DNA of 59,143 nucleotides from NCBI GenBank assembly GCA_018433015.1, contig JAHDSB010000117.1, positions 1 through 59,143 on the forward strand. The letters are read 5' to 3'. Source of the DNA: Clostridia bacterium. Lineage in GTDB: Bacteria > Bacillota > Peptococcia > DRI-13 > SV3-B141. Shown here piece after piece: positions 37,419 through 48,074 of this stretch. Position 1 is the first letter of the stretch. Each line of letters opens with the position of its first letter. The translations under genes and the position numbers were made by a program. The notes below the pieces were generated by a model that had not been told where the DNA came from, did not search any database, and worked only from the letters and a program-made list of their open reading frames with translations.

Positions 37419-37455
37419 TCATAAGCTAAATAACATCCCCGCTTCATCCACATAA

Positions 37456-38124
37456 TCAATTGTTTTTCAGGGGGCTGTGTTTTCCTATCTGTTTATAATC
37501 TAAATAAAGGTAACTGCCCATCTCCAAGCGCACCTCATCCATTTCCCGCACTCTCTGTAAATCTTTTACAGTTTCTGCGAAAATTATACCCACGGCTCCG
37601 CAGGAAGGACATGTTAGCTCGATCCTGTCAGGGAAGATTTCCATTTCTAATTGTTTTTCCCCGCATCCACAGAACAGGCGCCCTTCCTCCAGCTTTTCCT
37701 GAAGTACTGATAAAACTTGACCCATAATACCGGAGTTTAAAAAGAATTTATCACAACCCAAACTATCAGCTAGTTGTAGGATATGTTCTCTTTCTTTACG
37801 TACACAATCCACTACTGATTTCCTATCTCCCAGGTAACCAAGCTCTACCCCGCTAGCAGGGCATACAATAACCCACAAGTTACCATTCCAAATCTGCTTG
37901 CTTTTATAGTAGAACTTATGCATAGTTTCACACATCATGCATGCTACTTGTAAGCAAAAATGGTCTCTGCCTTTTTTCTCTATATTTATCAAGACAGCTC
38001 CGCACTCACATTTATAAGCAAGGCTATTATTTTGGTTGAAACTAAAGCGACTTATGCCATAATATTGTAATTTTCCACAGTGAGGGCAACGAAGAGCGCA
38101 GGTTGTCAAGGTGGAAATCAGCAT
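37456..38124 (-). CDS. zinc-ribbon-rich protein of unknown function
   Basis: A 222-residue cytosolic protein that I do not recognise by name. It has many paired cysteines: CPHC near residue 13, CEC near 39, CMMC near 62, CGC near 152 and CPSC near 175, enough for two zinc ribbons separated by a helical middle. The early part (RCPHCGKLQYYGISRFSF) looks like a ribbon at the tip of a beta domain. It is encoded between spo0F and fba with AAGGAGG before its ATG. In B. subtilis nothing lies in this slot. Zinc binding is likely; a nucleic-acid or sporulation role is only a guess. Confidence 0.8.
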   Translation of the reverse strand: MLISTLTTCALRCPHCGKLQYYGISRFSFNQNNSLAYKCECGAVLINIEKKGRDHFCLQVACMMCETMHKFYYKSKQIWNGNLWVIVCPASGVELGYLGDRKSVVDCVRKEREHILQLADSLGCDKFFLNSGIMGQVLSVLQEKLEEGRLFCGCGEKQLEMEIFPDRIELTCPSCGAVGIIFAETVKDLQRVREMDEVRLEMGSYLYLDYKQIGKHSPLKNN

Positions 38125-38191
38125 TTTGTTACCTCCTTAAAACTTTCCTTCCCATGAATATTCTTCATTTCGCCCCAAATTCCTGCTTTAA

Positions 38192-38548
38192 CTAAATTAT
38201 AGTTAAACATTTCATAATATCTGCCAAATCGAAGGGTTTATGTATAATTTTACATATTCCCCTCTTCAAGGCCTCTCCCGTTTGAGGCACATCCCCATAA
38301 CCTGTCATGAGAAATACCTTTAGCTGGGGATCAAGGCTGCGCAAACCGTCTAAAGTTTCCAGGCCGTCTAAGCCGGGCATCTTCATATCAATTAAAGCCG
38401 CATCGAAGTTTTTTATTGCTGCTATTTGCAGAGCTTCATCCCCGGAAGCAGCAGTTACTACTTCATGACCTAGTAAAGAGCACATCTCAGACAATAAGCT
38501 TCTTATGCCTTCCTGGTCATCTACCACTAAAATATTTTTTGTAGCCAT
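38192..38548 (-). CDS. spo0F: single-domain response regulator Spo0F-like
   Basis: Receiver-only protein of 118 residues. Acidic pocket residues are in VVDDQEG, the phosphorylated Asp is in LIDMKMPGLDG (about 54), with Thr in LMTGYGD and Lys in HKPFD. There is no output domain. In sporulating bacilli Spo0F passes phosphate from kinases to Spo0B and Spo0A. Many clostridia lack that relay, so the role here may differ, but the location next to fba and near pyrG supports orthology. Confidence 0.85.
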   Translation of the reverse strand: MATKNILVVDDQEGIRSLLSEMCSLLGHEVVTAASGDEALQIAAIKNFDAALIDMKMPGLDGLETLDGLRSLDPQLKVFLMTGYGDVPQTGEALKRGICKIIHKPFDLADIMKCLTII

Positions 38549-38656
38549 TATTTATGCCCCTCCATAATACATTTTTTATCTATCTTTCCAAAAAGGAATG
38601 TATTATAGAGTACGTCATTTATTTTGAATTTTCCTGCATTTTGATACTATTTTTAC

Positions 38657-39859
38657 TTATTTTGCAGCAAAACCATGTTCTACTAAAACCTCTCCCGCTT
38701 TTCTAACGCCGGTAACCTGTTGATGATAAAGATAGACGTGGGGCACTCTTCCACTAATGGAAGTTCTTCGGGCAGGTATCTCCGCTACATCGCCCCTCTT
38801 AATTTCCCTAACTCCTGTTACATCCACCATGGTAAGCTGCATACCCGTTTTTCCTACAATATACCCCTTTCCCTGGGGAAAAGAAATAACAGTTCTGAGG
38901 CGAGGGTGATCTAAGAAGCGCAGCATCACCTTCAGGATATTTTTAATTAAATCTTTGAGATTAGTCGGTCTAAATTGGGGTTCCACTTGGAATCCATCAC
39001 TAAAGCCTACCGGCAAGATAGCAATTTTAGCACGCCCCTTAGTCTTATATGTGCAACCATAACCAATGCTGTGGCCCGGCGGCACCTCCCGCAAATAAAG
39101 AACTCTTGTTTTCATGGACCAAGTATTTTGCAAAGCCAACCGACCTTCCTGCCAGGGACTTGAATATTGTCCGTATAGCAGGTTGCCCGTACGCACCATA
39201 TCCAAGTGCATTTCCGGCAGATCTAAGAGGGCTGCACTATTGGCAATATGACGTATTAATCCGGTAAATCCCGCCTTCTCCAAGGCCGCAAGAGTTTTTG
39301 TGAAAATTTGAAATTGCTTGCGGGTATACGCCTTGTCCTTCCACATAGCTGCAGCAAAATGGGAATAAACACCTTCCAGCACTAATCCCGGTACGGCAGC
39401 AATCTCCTGAGCGGCTTCCACTACATCCTGGGGCCAAAAACCCAGCCTCCCCATACCTGTTTCCACTTTAAGATGTACTTTGATGGTTTGGCCTGAGTTT
39501 TCCACAGCATTTCTAAGCCACTGTATAGCTTCTTTACTGGCCACAGTAACGGTCAAATCATGGTACAAGATGATGTCAATATCTTCCGGTAAAAAGGGGC
39601 CAAAAACTAAGATAGGTGTTTTAATATCGTTGCGCCGCAATTCCAGTCCTTCTTCTATGGTGGTGACACCTAACATGTCCACCTCTGCCTGTTCCAAAAT
39701 GCGGCTTACCTCCACGGCCCCATGTCCATAAGCATCAGCCTTCACAACCCCTAATATTTTTACGTCAGCAGGTACGAATTCTCTGATCTGCACATAGTTG
39801 TGCTCTACTGCATCCAGATTAACTTCCACCCATTTGGAACCGGAAAACGGTTGATTCAT
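38657..39859 (-). CDS. alr: alanine racemase
   Basis: PLP enzyme making D-alanine for peptidoglycan. The PLP lysine is in VVKADAYGHGAVEVSR at about 39 and the second catalytic Tyr is in HSIGYGCTYKT. Length 400 is slightly above the usual 370-390. The start touches the FemX-like gene stop (one-base overlap) and has only a modest ribosome site (AAAGGGCTGG), so translation is probably coupled. Both genes act on wall peptide synthesis. Confidence 0.95.
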   Translation of the reverse strand: MNQPFSGSKWVEVNLDAVEHNYVQIREFVPADVKILGVVKADAYGHGAVEVSRILEQAEVDMLGVTTIEEGLELRRNDIKTPILVFGPFLPEDIDIILYHDLTVTVASKEAIQWLRNAVENSGQTIKVHLKVETGMGRLGFWPQDVVEAAQEIAAVPGLVLEGVYSHFAAAMWKDKAYTRKQFQIFTKTLAALEKAGFTGLIRHIANSAALLDLPEMHLDMVRTGNLLYGQYSSPWQEGRLALQNTWSMKTRVLYLREVPPGHSIGYGCTYKTKGRAKIAILPVGFSDGFQVEPQFRPTNLKDLIKNILKVMLRFLDHPRLRTVISFPQGKGYIVGKTGMQLTMVDVTGVREIKRGDVAEIPARRTSISGRVPHVYLYHQQVTGVRKAGEVLVEHGFAAK

Positions 39860-40953
39860 TAATTACCAGCCCTTTTCTTTAATTTCTTCTTGATCCCAAT
39901 TAAACGACGAATATTTTTCTGATAGAGGGGTTCCAGGGTATTCCACAACTTATAATAAAAGGTGGAAAAGACCAAATCATATTCCCCCACAAATTCCACA
40001 TAATCTCCCTCAAAACCTTTCTTAAAACGATATAAGCCATAGAGGGGGTTATCCTCATCCAGGTCCCCCGGCACACCCCGAAAGTCATAAAGCCCACAAT
40101 TATTAGCCTTAGCCCATTTAATCATGGTCCATTGTAGGAGATAATTGGGCATTACATTGCGATGGCTGTTAGAAGATGCTCCATAGATGTACCAAGCTTT
40201 ATCTCCAAAGAGAAAAGCCAGAGTCCCGGCAATAGGTTGTCCCTCATAGTAAGCCATAAACAGCTTCAAATAGCCTTCAGGGAATAAGGAATTCCACATA
40301 TCAACAAAGTATTGATAAGGACGGACTAAGAACTTATCACGTTCTGTAGTCTCCTGCAGTATTTTATAAAACTTAGGCAATTCATCTTTGCCACAATCCT
40401 CTTTTATTTCTACACCTTTTCTCCCCGACAACCGGATATTGTAGCGAGTCTTGGAATGAAAACGTTTAAAAATCTCTTCTTCTTCGTCAGTAATATCTAA
40501 TCGAAAAACAAATCTGGGTTGTATTCCTTCAAAACCTTTGCCCGTAACCTGAGAAATAAATTTTCTCTTGTGAAGGTAATTTTTAAATTTTTCATCTTCT
40601 ACAGATATATCCGGATCAATTTTAAGAAATATGGCCCCGTGTTTGCGGGCTAAACCCTTAACTTCTCTAAAGAGAAAATCCATTAATTCTTCATTGTGTA
40701 CATCCCCTACCGGTCCGCGGGGAGCATAAAATATAGCCTTTCCTAGAACGGGAATAGTTCTTTTTAAGATACTGATAGCAGCTTCCATCTTACCCTCTTG
40801 GTTTTCTACAACTAACCTCAGGGGCTGCCATTCACCTTTACCCTTCAACTCACCCCATTCGAAGGATTGTAGAATATGTCCTTTAGGCGCCCAGGCCACA
40901 AATTTATCAAAAGCATTCCTCTCATCAGGTCCGATAAGTCGTGCCTTGTACAT
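39859..40953 (-). CDS. FemABX-family peptidoglycan bridge aminoacyltransferase
   Basis: Tandem GNAT-fold enzyme of 364 residues that adds amino acids from aminoacyl-tRNA to lipid II. Diagnostic stretches are LQSFEWGELKGKGEWQP near the N-terminus, YAPRGPVGDVHNEE, a central helical region with YNIRLSGRKGV, and GLYDFRGVPGDLDEDNPLYG and YRFKKGFEGDYVEFVG near the end. Which residue it adds cannot be read here. ATG follows AGGAGGAGTAGT. It is upstream of and coupled to alr. Confidence 0.92.
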   Translation of the reverse strand: MYKARLIGPDERNAFDKFVAWAPKGHILQSFEWGELKGKGEWQPLRLVVENQEGKMEAAISILKRTIPVLGKAIFYAPRGPVGDVHNEELMDFLFREVKGLARKHGAIFLKIDPDISVEDEKFKNYLHKRKFISQVTGKGFEGIQPRFVFRLDITDEEEEIFKRFHSKTRYNIRLSGRKGVEIKEDCGKDELPKFYKILQETTERDKFLVRPYQYFVDMWNSLFPEGYLKLFMAYYEGQPIAGTLAFLFGDKAWYIYGASSNSHRNVMPNYLLQWTMIKWAKANNCGLYDFRGVPGDLDEDNPLYGLYRFKKGFEGDYVEFVGEYDLVFSTFYYKLWNTLEPLYQKNIRRLIGIKKKLKKRAGN

Positions 40954-41068
40954 ACTACTCCTCCTAACTACTTTTCTGTCCCTTTTAAGTATTGTACCCA
41001 GTTAATTCCAGCTCATATACTCATAACTACAGCTTGTCTTCCAATTAGAAAAAGTAACGTTCCTAGTG

Positions 41069-41106
41069 CAACAAAAGACGCAGCTTCAGCTACGCCTTCC
41101 TTTGTT
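41069..41106 (-). terminator. hairpin after pyrG
   Basis: AACAAAAGACGCAGC pairs with GCTACGCCTTCCTTTGTT with wobble pairs and a bulge around TTCA. The U-rich bases are inside the stem and no free T-run follows, so termination efficiency is doubtful. The rest of 40954-41068 has no supported gene. Confidence 0.4.
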
Positions 41107-41109
41107 AGT

Positions 41110-42741
<1,632 letters not shown>

Positions 42742-42803
42742 TCACTGAATATCTATCTACATTTGTAACTAAATCTATATAAGATATTTAACATACCTTT
42801 TAA

Positions 42804-42832
42804 ATTCTATACTTACCCTAAACCAGAGTCAA
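42804..42832 (-). promoter_or_regulatory. sigma-A promoter of pyrG
   Basis: Minus-strand TTGACT (42827-42832), 17-base spacer, TAGAAT (42804-42809), about 75 bases before the GTG start. Confidence 0.75.
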
Positions 42833-42860
42833 CTCCTATTTCTCGAATTATTAAATATAA

Positions 42861-42890
42861 AAATAAAAAAGCAGCCGGTAGATACCGGCC
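42861..42890 (-). terminator. terminator of rpoE
   Basis: GCCGGT and ACCGGC form a compact hairpin followed on the minus strand by GCTTTTTTATTTTTA, 18 bases after the rpoE stop. Confidence 0.88.
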
Positions 42891-42907
42891 TATTAAGCTA
42901 AAACCTT

Positions 42908-43291
42908 TCAATCCCAACTATCTTCTCCATCCACATCATCGTCACAATCTTCATTAGAATTAATTTCCATTTCTTCCATGGCTAAATTGGGTTTAAATAT
43001 AAACCTATGGGAATTTATCGGCTTGGAAATTCTGCGCACACCTTTTTCCACAGTCCACTCCTTAAGGCCCCACTTTCCCTGGCCTAAGAAATTAAAGCGG
43101 TTGTCAAAGTTTAATTGGGAGTGAACATAAGCCATTAACTTAGGATCACCTGATACACCTTTTACTTCCAGTACATGCTGCATTAATTCTCGAAAATCTT
43201 TACTTTGACCATTAGTTTTTAAGATCTGATAAGCAATATCAACTTCTGATTGCTTAGGATTAATATCCCGGTATTCCACAGACCAGACCAC
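42908..43291 (-). CDS. rpoE: RNA polymerase delta subunit
   Basis: Gram-positive RNA polymerase accessory protein of 127 residues. The HARE-HTH domain covers about 15-90, with VDIAYQILKTNGQSKDFREL and NRFNFLGQGKWGLKEW. The C-terminal acidic tail is short (about 15 residues, EDCDDDVDGED) compared with about 80 in Bacillus, so displacement of nucleic acid from polymerase may be weaker. The track start is a GTG right next to AAGGAGC, too close; a second GTG four codons later is an alternative. Order argS-rpoE-pyrG resembles B. subtilis. Confidence 0.85.
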   Translation of the reverse strand: MVWSVEYRDINPKQSEVDIAYQILKTNGQSKDFRELMQHVLEVKGVSGDPKLMAYVHSQLNFDNRFNFLGQGKWGLKEWTVEKGVRRISKPINSHRFIFKPNLAMEEMEINSNEDCDDDVDGEDSWD

Positions 43292-43399
43292 GCTCCTTCG
43301 GCTTTACTTTGACTCCCGGAGAAGATATTTTTTTGCTATTAATGCACAACTATTCTATTCCTGCTTAATTATTCCTGCTACTAAAAAATATTTTTTTAA

Positions 43400-45070
43400 T
43401 TACATTCTTTCGGGGGCACTAACACCTATTATTGTTAAGACATTGCGCAGAGTAATTCGTGCCGCATCAACCAGCAAGAGGCGCGCCTTCCGCAGTTCCT
43501 CTTCATCTGTTAATACCCGACAGCTGTTATAGAAACTGTGGAACAATGAGGCTAACTCATGAGCATAACGCGTTAAGCGGTGGGGTTCTGAATTTACAGC
43601 GGCTCCCACAATTTCTTCCGGTAGATCTGCTATCTTACGCATAAGATCTAATTCCGCTTCTTCCTTTAATAAAGATAAGTCCACCTTTTCTTTAGCCAGT
43701 TCTCCCTGGGGATTAGCTTTCAGAATACTGTTTATGCGGGCGTGGGCATATTGCACATAATAAACAGGGTTTTCTGAGGATTCAGCTTTAGCTAAATCAA
43801 GGTCAAAATCTAAATGGCTGTCAGGGCTGCGCATTACGAAGAAGAAACGTGCAGCATCTTTGCCTACCTCATCCATTAATTCTGAGAGAGTTATATATTG
43901 GCCACTGCGTTTGGACATCCGTACAATTTCCCCTCCCTGGAAAAGACGAACCAGTTGCATTAAGATAACTCCCAAATTATCGGGATTATATCCTAAAGCC
44001 TGTACAGCTCCTTTCATGCGTGCCACATGACCGTGATGATCGGCGCCCCAGATATCTATAACCCTGGTAAAGCCCCGCTCAAATTTATTTTTATGATAAG
44101 CAATATCCGCCGCAAAATACGTAGGAATGCCATTAGAACGTACTATAACTTCATCTTTTTCATCTCCAAAAAGGGAGGACTTTAACCATAATGCCCCTTC
44201 TTTTTCGTAAATATACCCTTGTTCTCTTAATTCTTGGATAACACTTGTAATTTCCCCGCTCTCATGGAGAGTTTTCTCACTAAACCACACATCATAGTGT
44301 ACGCCAAAACGTGCTAAATCACTTTTAATGGCAGTTATTTTCTCCTGCAAGGCCCGTTCTACTAAGAATGTTCTGCGTTCCTCCGAATCAACATCTAAAT
44401 ACTTATCCTGCACATCCCCGATGATGTTTTTTACTGTATCAATAATATCTTCGCCGTGATAGCCGTCTTCGGGGAATGGTACATCTCTACCCAAAAGTTG
44501 CAAATACCGGGCTTCCAAGGACTTACCGAAATTTTCTATCTGATTTCCCGCATCATTAATATAGAACTCTCTACTTACGTCAAAGCCTGCAGCATCCATC
44601 ACACTGCTTAAAGTATCGCCCAGGGCCGCACCTCGGGCATTACCCATATGCAATAGTCCGGTAGGGTTGGCACTAACAAATTCTATTTGTACTTTTTCCC
44701 CCTGACCGTAATTTGATCTGCCATAGTTTTCGTCCCCTGCTATTACTTGGGGCACGATAGCATAGAGCCAGGATTTATGCAAATAAAAGTTAATAAAACC
44801 GGGGCCGGCTATCTCCACCTTTTCCAGCCAATCTTCATTAACCAGATTTTCCGTAATTATTTGAGCGATGGCTCGGGGCGCCATTTTAGCCTCTTTGCAT
44901 AACAACATGGCTACATTTGTGGCAAAATCACCGTGAGATTTTTCCCTAGGTACCTCCACCACAAAATCAGGCAGCTTTTCCCCCTTTATTTTCCCCTCTT
45001 GTTTTGCTTGTTCTATAGCTTTCTCTATTTCCGCGCGTATTTTTTCCCGCATTGATGTAACTATACTCAT
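43400..45070 (-). CDS. argS: arginyl-tRNA synthetase
   Basis: Class I synthetase of 556 residues. The HIGH motif reads HMGN in [14 protein letters not shown] and the KMSKS-like motif is RMSKRSGQ. The N-terminal Add-1 domain and the C-terminal DALR anticodon-binding domain (ending SAPERM) are both present. ATG follows AAGGAGGAAG. No T-box leader was seen upstream. Confidence 0.97.
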   Translation of the reverse strand: MSIVTSMREKIRAEIEKAIEQAKQEGKIKGEKLPDFVVEVPREKSHGDFATNVAMLLCKEAKMAPRAIAQIITENLVNEDWLEKVEIAGPGFINFYLHKSWLYAIVPQVIAGDENYGRSNYGQGEKVQIEFVSANPTGLLHMGNARGAALGDTLSSVMDAAGFDVSREFYINDAGNQIENFGKSLEARYLQLLGRDVPFPEDGYHGEDIIDTVKNIIGDVQDKYLDVDSEERRTFLVERALQEKITAIKSDLARFGVHYDVWFSEKTLHESGEITSVIQELREQGYIYEKEGALWLKSSLFGDEKDEVIVRSNGIPTYFAADIAYHKNKFERGFTRVIDIWGADHHGHVARMKGAVQALGYNPDNLGVILMQLVRLFQGGEIVRMSKRSGQYITLSELMDEVGKDAARFFFVMRSPDSHLDFDLDLAKAESSENPVYYVQYAHARINSILKANPQGELAKEKVDLSLLKEEAELDLMRKIADLPEEIVGAAVNSEPHRLTRYAHELASLFHSFYNSCRVLTDEEELRKARLLLVDAARITLRNVLTIIGVSAPERM

Positions 45071-45122
45071 TTCTATTTCTTCCTCCTTAAGATCAAGGTA
45101 CCTCTACTTTATAGAATAAATT

Positions 45123-45722
45123 TTATACCAAATTTATTAATAACGGAACTAAAAAAGGTACAAGGGTAGACAAAAGCACACCACTTATAAAGGCTACCAA
45201 AGCAATATCAGGGCCTGCCGCCTTATTGATAATGGGCAGAGTTGTATCCATAGTTGTGGCCCCACCGGGAGCAAAGGTTACGTAACCTCCCCATTTTCGT
45301 GCTAAGACAGGCATTAAAATTATGGCTATCAATTCCCGAAAAACGTTAGCCAAAAAAGCTATTGTCCCCACTTCCACATTATATACACGGGCAATCAATA
45401 CTCCCGACAAGCTGTACCAACCAAAGCCTGCTCCCACCGCTGCCGCTTCATTAAAAGGCATCATGACCAGGAATCCCACGAGAACTGCTCCCACAATGCT
45501 ACCTACAGCAATACTTAAGGGAACCAAAACTATTTTTGTGCCTAATGTTTTTAAGCGCAGCCAACCCTCTCTGTTCCGGCCTAAGTCAATACCTACACTA
45601 AAAAGCAATACGCATAAGGCATAAGTTGTGATGGCATCACCATAAGTTAAATATGTTGCAAAATAACCGCTTTTTCCTGCTATTATGCCAAATATTAGGG
45701 CTGCTATTATTAATAGGGTCAT
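45123..45722 (-). CDS. LysO-type exporter, C-terminal part
   Basis: Membrane protein of 199 residues with about six helices, matching the C-terminal region of the lysine exporter LysO (DUF340). Typical stretches are GLDLGRN-like IDLGRNREGWLRLK, GFGWYSLSGVLI and GGATTMDTTLPII. Its ATG overlaps the stop of the shorter upstream gene by four bases. The two together equal one full LysO, encoded as separate coupled proteins. Substrate assignment rests on family similarity only. Confidence 0.85.
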   Translation of the reverse strand: MTLLIIAALIFGIIAGKSGYFATYLTYGDAITTYALCVLLFSVGIDLGRNREGWLRLKTLGTKIVLVPLSIAVGSIVGAVLVGFLVMMPFNEAAAVGAGFGWYSLSGVLIARVYNVEVGTIAFLANVFRELIAIILMPVLARKWGGYVTFAPGGATTMDTTLPIINKAAGPDIALVAFISGVLLSTLVPFLVPLLINLV

Positions 45723-46021
45723 GATTTACTCTCTCCTCGTTGGGACTTACCGGGCCTTTTAAAGATAGTATTATCCAGGAGGCGCACAAAAAAAATGCTG
45801 CCCAGGATACTACCCGTTGCCAGAATGAAAGCTTTAAAACCCAGATTATCTAAATGTTTTAAAATTTCTTCATTAGAACCTACTAAAAGCCCCATAAAAA
45901 AGAGTAAGATTACTAGACCAAACCAAGTCAGGTAATTATTGAAGCGGTATAATTTTTCGGGTAGAGAAAATCTACATCCAATGATGATTCCCAATATTAA
46001 ACTTATAAAAATTTTCCACAT
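45719..46021 (-). CDS. LysO-type exporter, N-terminal part
   Basis: A 100-residue membrane protein with three helices, corresponding to the N-terminal region of LysO (DUF340). ATG 46021 follows GGGGTTGGAG; an in-frame start at 46051 is possible. The stop overlaps the C-terminal-part gene as ATGA. No frameshift signature is needed to explain the split: both frames have sound starts and no extra homologous residues lie between them. Confidence 0.82.
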   Translation of the reverse strand: MWKIFISLILGIIIGCRFSLPEKLYRFNNYLTWFGLVILLFFMGLLVGSNEEILKHLDNLGFKAFILATGSILGSIFFVRLLDNTIFKRPGKSQRGESKS

Positions 46022-46085
46022 TACTCCAACCCCTGGTAACTTAATTATCACAATTATAAGTTCCAGGATTATATAATGTCAAATC

Positions 46086-46117
46086 AAAATGGCCGGGAAC
46101 CGGCCCGGCCATTTTTT
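46086..46117. terminator. terminator after ypeB
   Basis: AAAATGGCCGGG pairs perfectly with CCCGGCCATTTT around a 6-base loop. It lies 14 bases past the ypeB stop and isolates the sleB-ypeB unit from the lysO pair. Confidence 0.88.
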
Positions 46118-46130
46118 CTGAAATAAGGGT

Positions 46131-47492
46131 TTACTCTTCTAAGAGAAAATCAAATTTGGGCGGTGGTGTTAACCTAACTATCATTTCCTCACTACCCGAT
46201 TCAGCATTATAAAAGAGAGCAAATTTTTCTTTATCATAGGAACCCCGTACTTCCCAAGTTAAAACTTCTTTACCCCAATCATTAGCAATTAACGCCGGCC
46301 TAATCAGCTCCACTTTTAAGCGGGGGTTGAGCTGATTTTTCAGGGTATTTTCACTAATTTTCGGCAAAGGTAAATCCCTTGTTCTGTGATACATGTAATA
46401 TGCTGTTCCTTCAAAACCTATTATTTCTCCATTATCTAAAGCCACAGCCACTTTAACTTGATCAGGGTACAGTAAAACATTGCCCTGACGGGGTACGAAG
46501 GTATATATAGCTGTATTATCTTCATTTTCTATATGAATGGGCTCCATATTATATAGATTATGCCCTGCTAGAAATTCTTGGCAGTTTTGTTCGCCCTGAC
46601 TTAAATCAACATTGCTAGCTGCAACATCCTTGGGTTTCATAGCCCAAATTACTTTGCCATCCAGCTTGCTAACATCGAGATATACAGGGCTTTCCTCTTT
46701 TTTGGCAGGGATAATCTCCATCCCATAAGTAGGTATATCACCTACTCCCTCATATGTTAGATTTATTGCTTCTTTTTCTTCTTTAGGATTCCACCATTTA
46801 TCGGCAATCTGCACTGCTTCTGCCTTATCGATCTTTTCTTCTCCTCGCACTATTTTGACTTCAGGCTTCACTAGTGCAAAATCATCGCCCGTTTCCATTT
46901 CAGGATATTCTTCCATTCTTTTTTCTGCTAATTTAAAGCCATTAATAATAGTATTATCCTCCAGATTTCCATTAGCTTCCTTTAAGGCAACTTCAACTTG
47001 CGTCCAGCTTAATTCTTCATTTAATATTTTCGCTCCCAATTTTGCCATTTCTTCTTTCAAAGCCTCGGCTCTCTGGTACAATTGTCCCAAAACTTTGGCA
47101 TCCTTTTCTTCTAATATCTCCTTTTGTTTCGTTGTTCTACTCAAAAGGGTATAAGAAACATCACCGGCATCAGACAAAAATTTTTCTGTTTTGGATAAGG
47201 GCACCAAGGCCAGGGGCAAGCCCCCCAGATTATCTTGAGCCGCAAAAATCTGGCGCCACATAGTAGCCAAGCCCAATATCCGCTGTTCCTTAGAGGCTAT
47301 AACTTGTAATTGTGCCAACTGTCCCGTAATTGTATCCAGATGCTGGGTTAATTCATAAAAGGCCCTCTGGTATTGACTTTCCGCCCTGTTCTGTAAATCC
47401 TGGCGCACCTTATATTCCGTATATCCCCAATATCCGGTCCCCAGTAATGCTACAACCAGGATACCGGGTACTATCCAGTTTCTCCATTTCAT
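46131..47492 (-). CDS. ypeB: spore germination protein YpeB
   Basis: Protein needed for SleB to accumulate in spores. The 453 residues have one N-terminal membrane anchor (about 7-22), a long helical region, and C-terminal PepSY-type domains from about 210 (KIDKAEAVQIADKWWN and similar repeats). ATG 47492 is preferred over the in-frame GTG at 47501, which lies inside the GGAAGG/AGGTGAGG ribosome site. It follows sleB at once, the usual partner. Confidence 0.9.
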   Translation of the reverse strand: MKWRNWIVPGILVVALLGTGYWGYTEYKVRQDLQNRAESQYQRAFYELTQHLDTITGQLAQLQVIASKEQRILGLATMWRQIFAAQDNLGGLPLALVPLSKTEKFLSDAGDVSYTLLSRTTKQKEILEEKDAKVLGQLYQRAEALKEEMAKLGAKILNEELSWTQVEVALKEANGNLEDNTIINGFKLAEKRMEEYPEMETGDDFALVKPEVKIVRGEEKIDKAEAVQIADKWWNPKEEKEAINLTYEGVGDIPTYGMEIIPAKKEESPVYLDVSKLDGKVIWAMKPKDVAASNVDLSQGEQNCQEFLAGHNLYNMEPIHIENEDNTAIYTFVPRQGNVLLYPDQVKVAVALDNGEIIGFEGTAYYMYHRTRDLPLPKISENTLKNQLNPRLKVELIRPALIANDWGKEVLTWEVRGSYDKEKFALFYNAESGSEEMIVRLTPPPKFDFLLEE

Positions 47493-47510
47493 ATTCCTCA
47501 CCTTCCTTCC

Positions 47511-47984
47511 TCAACGACCAAATACATGTTTACCGATACGGTTAATTATTTTTCTGGACCAGATCCATCTGGAGGTAGCCGTAGCCGGGTTCCAGTAGTA
47601 AAGGGCTCCGTACGTAGGATCCCATCCACTAATAGCTGCCCGAGCTGCCTTCACAGAAGCACTAAGGGGTTTGCGATAATACTGACCATCAGACACGGCA
47701 TCAAAAGCCCCGGGCTCAAAAACCACACCATAAACGGAGTTAGGGAAATTGGGATTCTTAACCCGATTTACTATTACTGCGCCAACAGCAACTTGTCCTA
47801 AAAAGCTCTCACCTCTAGCTTCACCATTGATTATTTTCGATAATACATAAACATCATTGCTGGAAACAGTACCTCCCCGGGCCAGGGCTTTCTCTGAAGT
47901 CCCCACTATTTGGTTGAGGATAAAGGTAAACAATAAAGTAACTGCTACAACAACGGCTATTACCCTAATCCTTGTTTTAACCAT
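47511..47984 (-). CDS. sleB: spore cortex-lytic enzyme SleB-like (short form)
   Basis: Lytic transglycosylase for spore cortex at germination. A signal/anchor segment at about 8-25 is followed directly by the catalytic domain, with the active Glu in IINGEARGESFLGQ and later NRVKNPNFPNSVYGVV and ALYYWNPATATSRW. The 157 residues lack the N-terminal peptidoglycan-binding domain of B. subtilis SleB (about 300 residues), so it looks like CwlJ-length catalysis with a SleB-type export signal. ATG follows AAGGAGG. Its partner YpeB is next. Confidence 0.9.
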   Translation of the reverse strand: MVKTRIRVIAVVVAVTLLFTFILNQIVGTSEKALARGGTVSSNDVYVLSKIINGEARGESFLGQVAVGAVIVNRVKNPNFPNSVYGVVFEPGAFDAVSDGQYYRKPLSASVKAARAAISGWDPTYGALYYWNPATATSRWIWSRKIINRIGKHVFGR

Positions 47985-48021
47985 TTCTTTATAACCTCCT
48001 TACAAAATACCAACTTACAGG

Positions 48022-48051
48022 TAGTATTTGTGCAAGAAGTAATTTATATGT
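48022..48051 (-). promoter_or_regulatory. putative sigma-G promoter of sleB-ypeB
   Basis: Minus-strand ACATA (48047-48051), 18-base spacer, AATACTA (48022-48028). Each part differs by one base from the sigma-G pattern GYATA / CATACTA. Forespore sigma-G control of sleB-ypeB is known in B. subtilis. Confidence 0.45.
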
Positions 48052-48074
48052 GTTGTTATTTTTTAAGGATTGTA

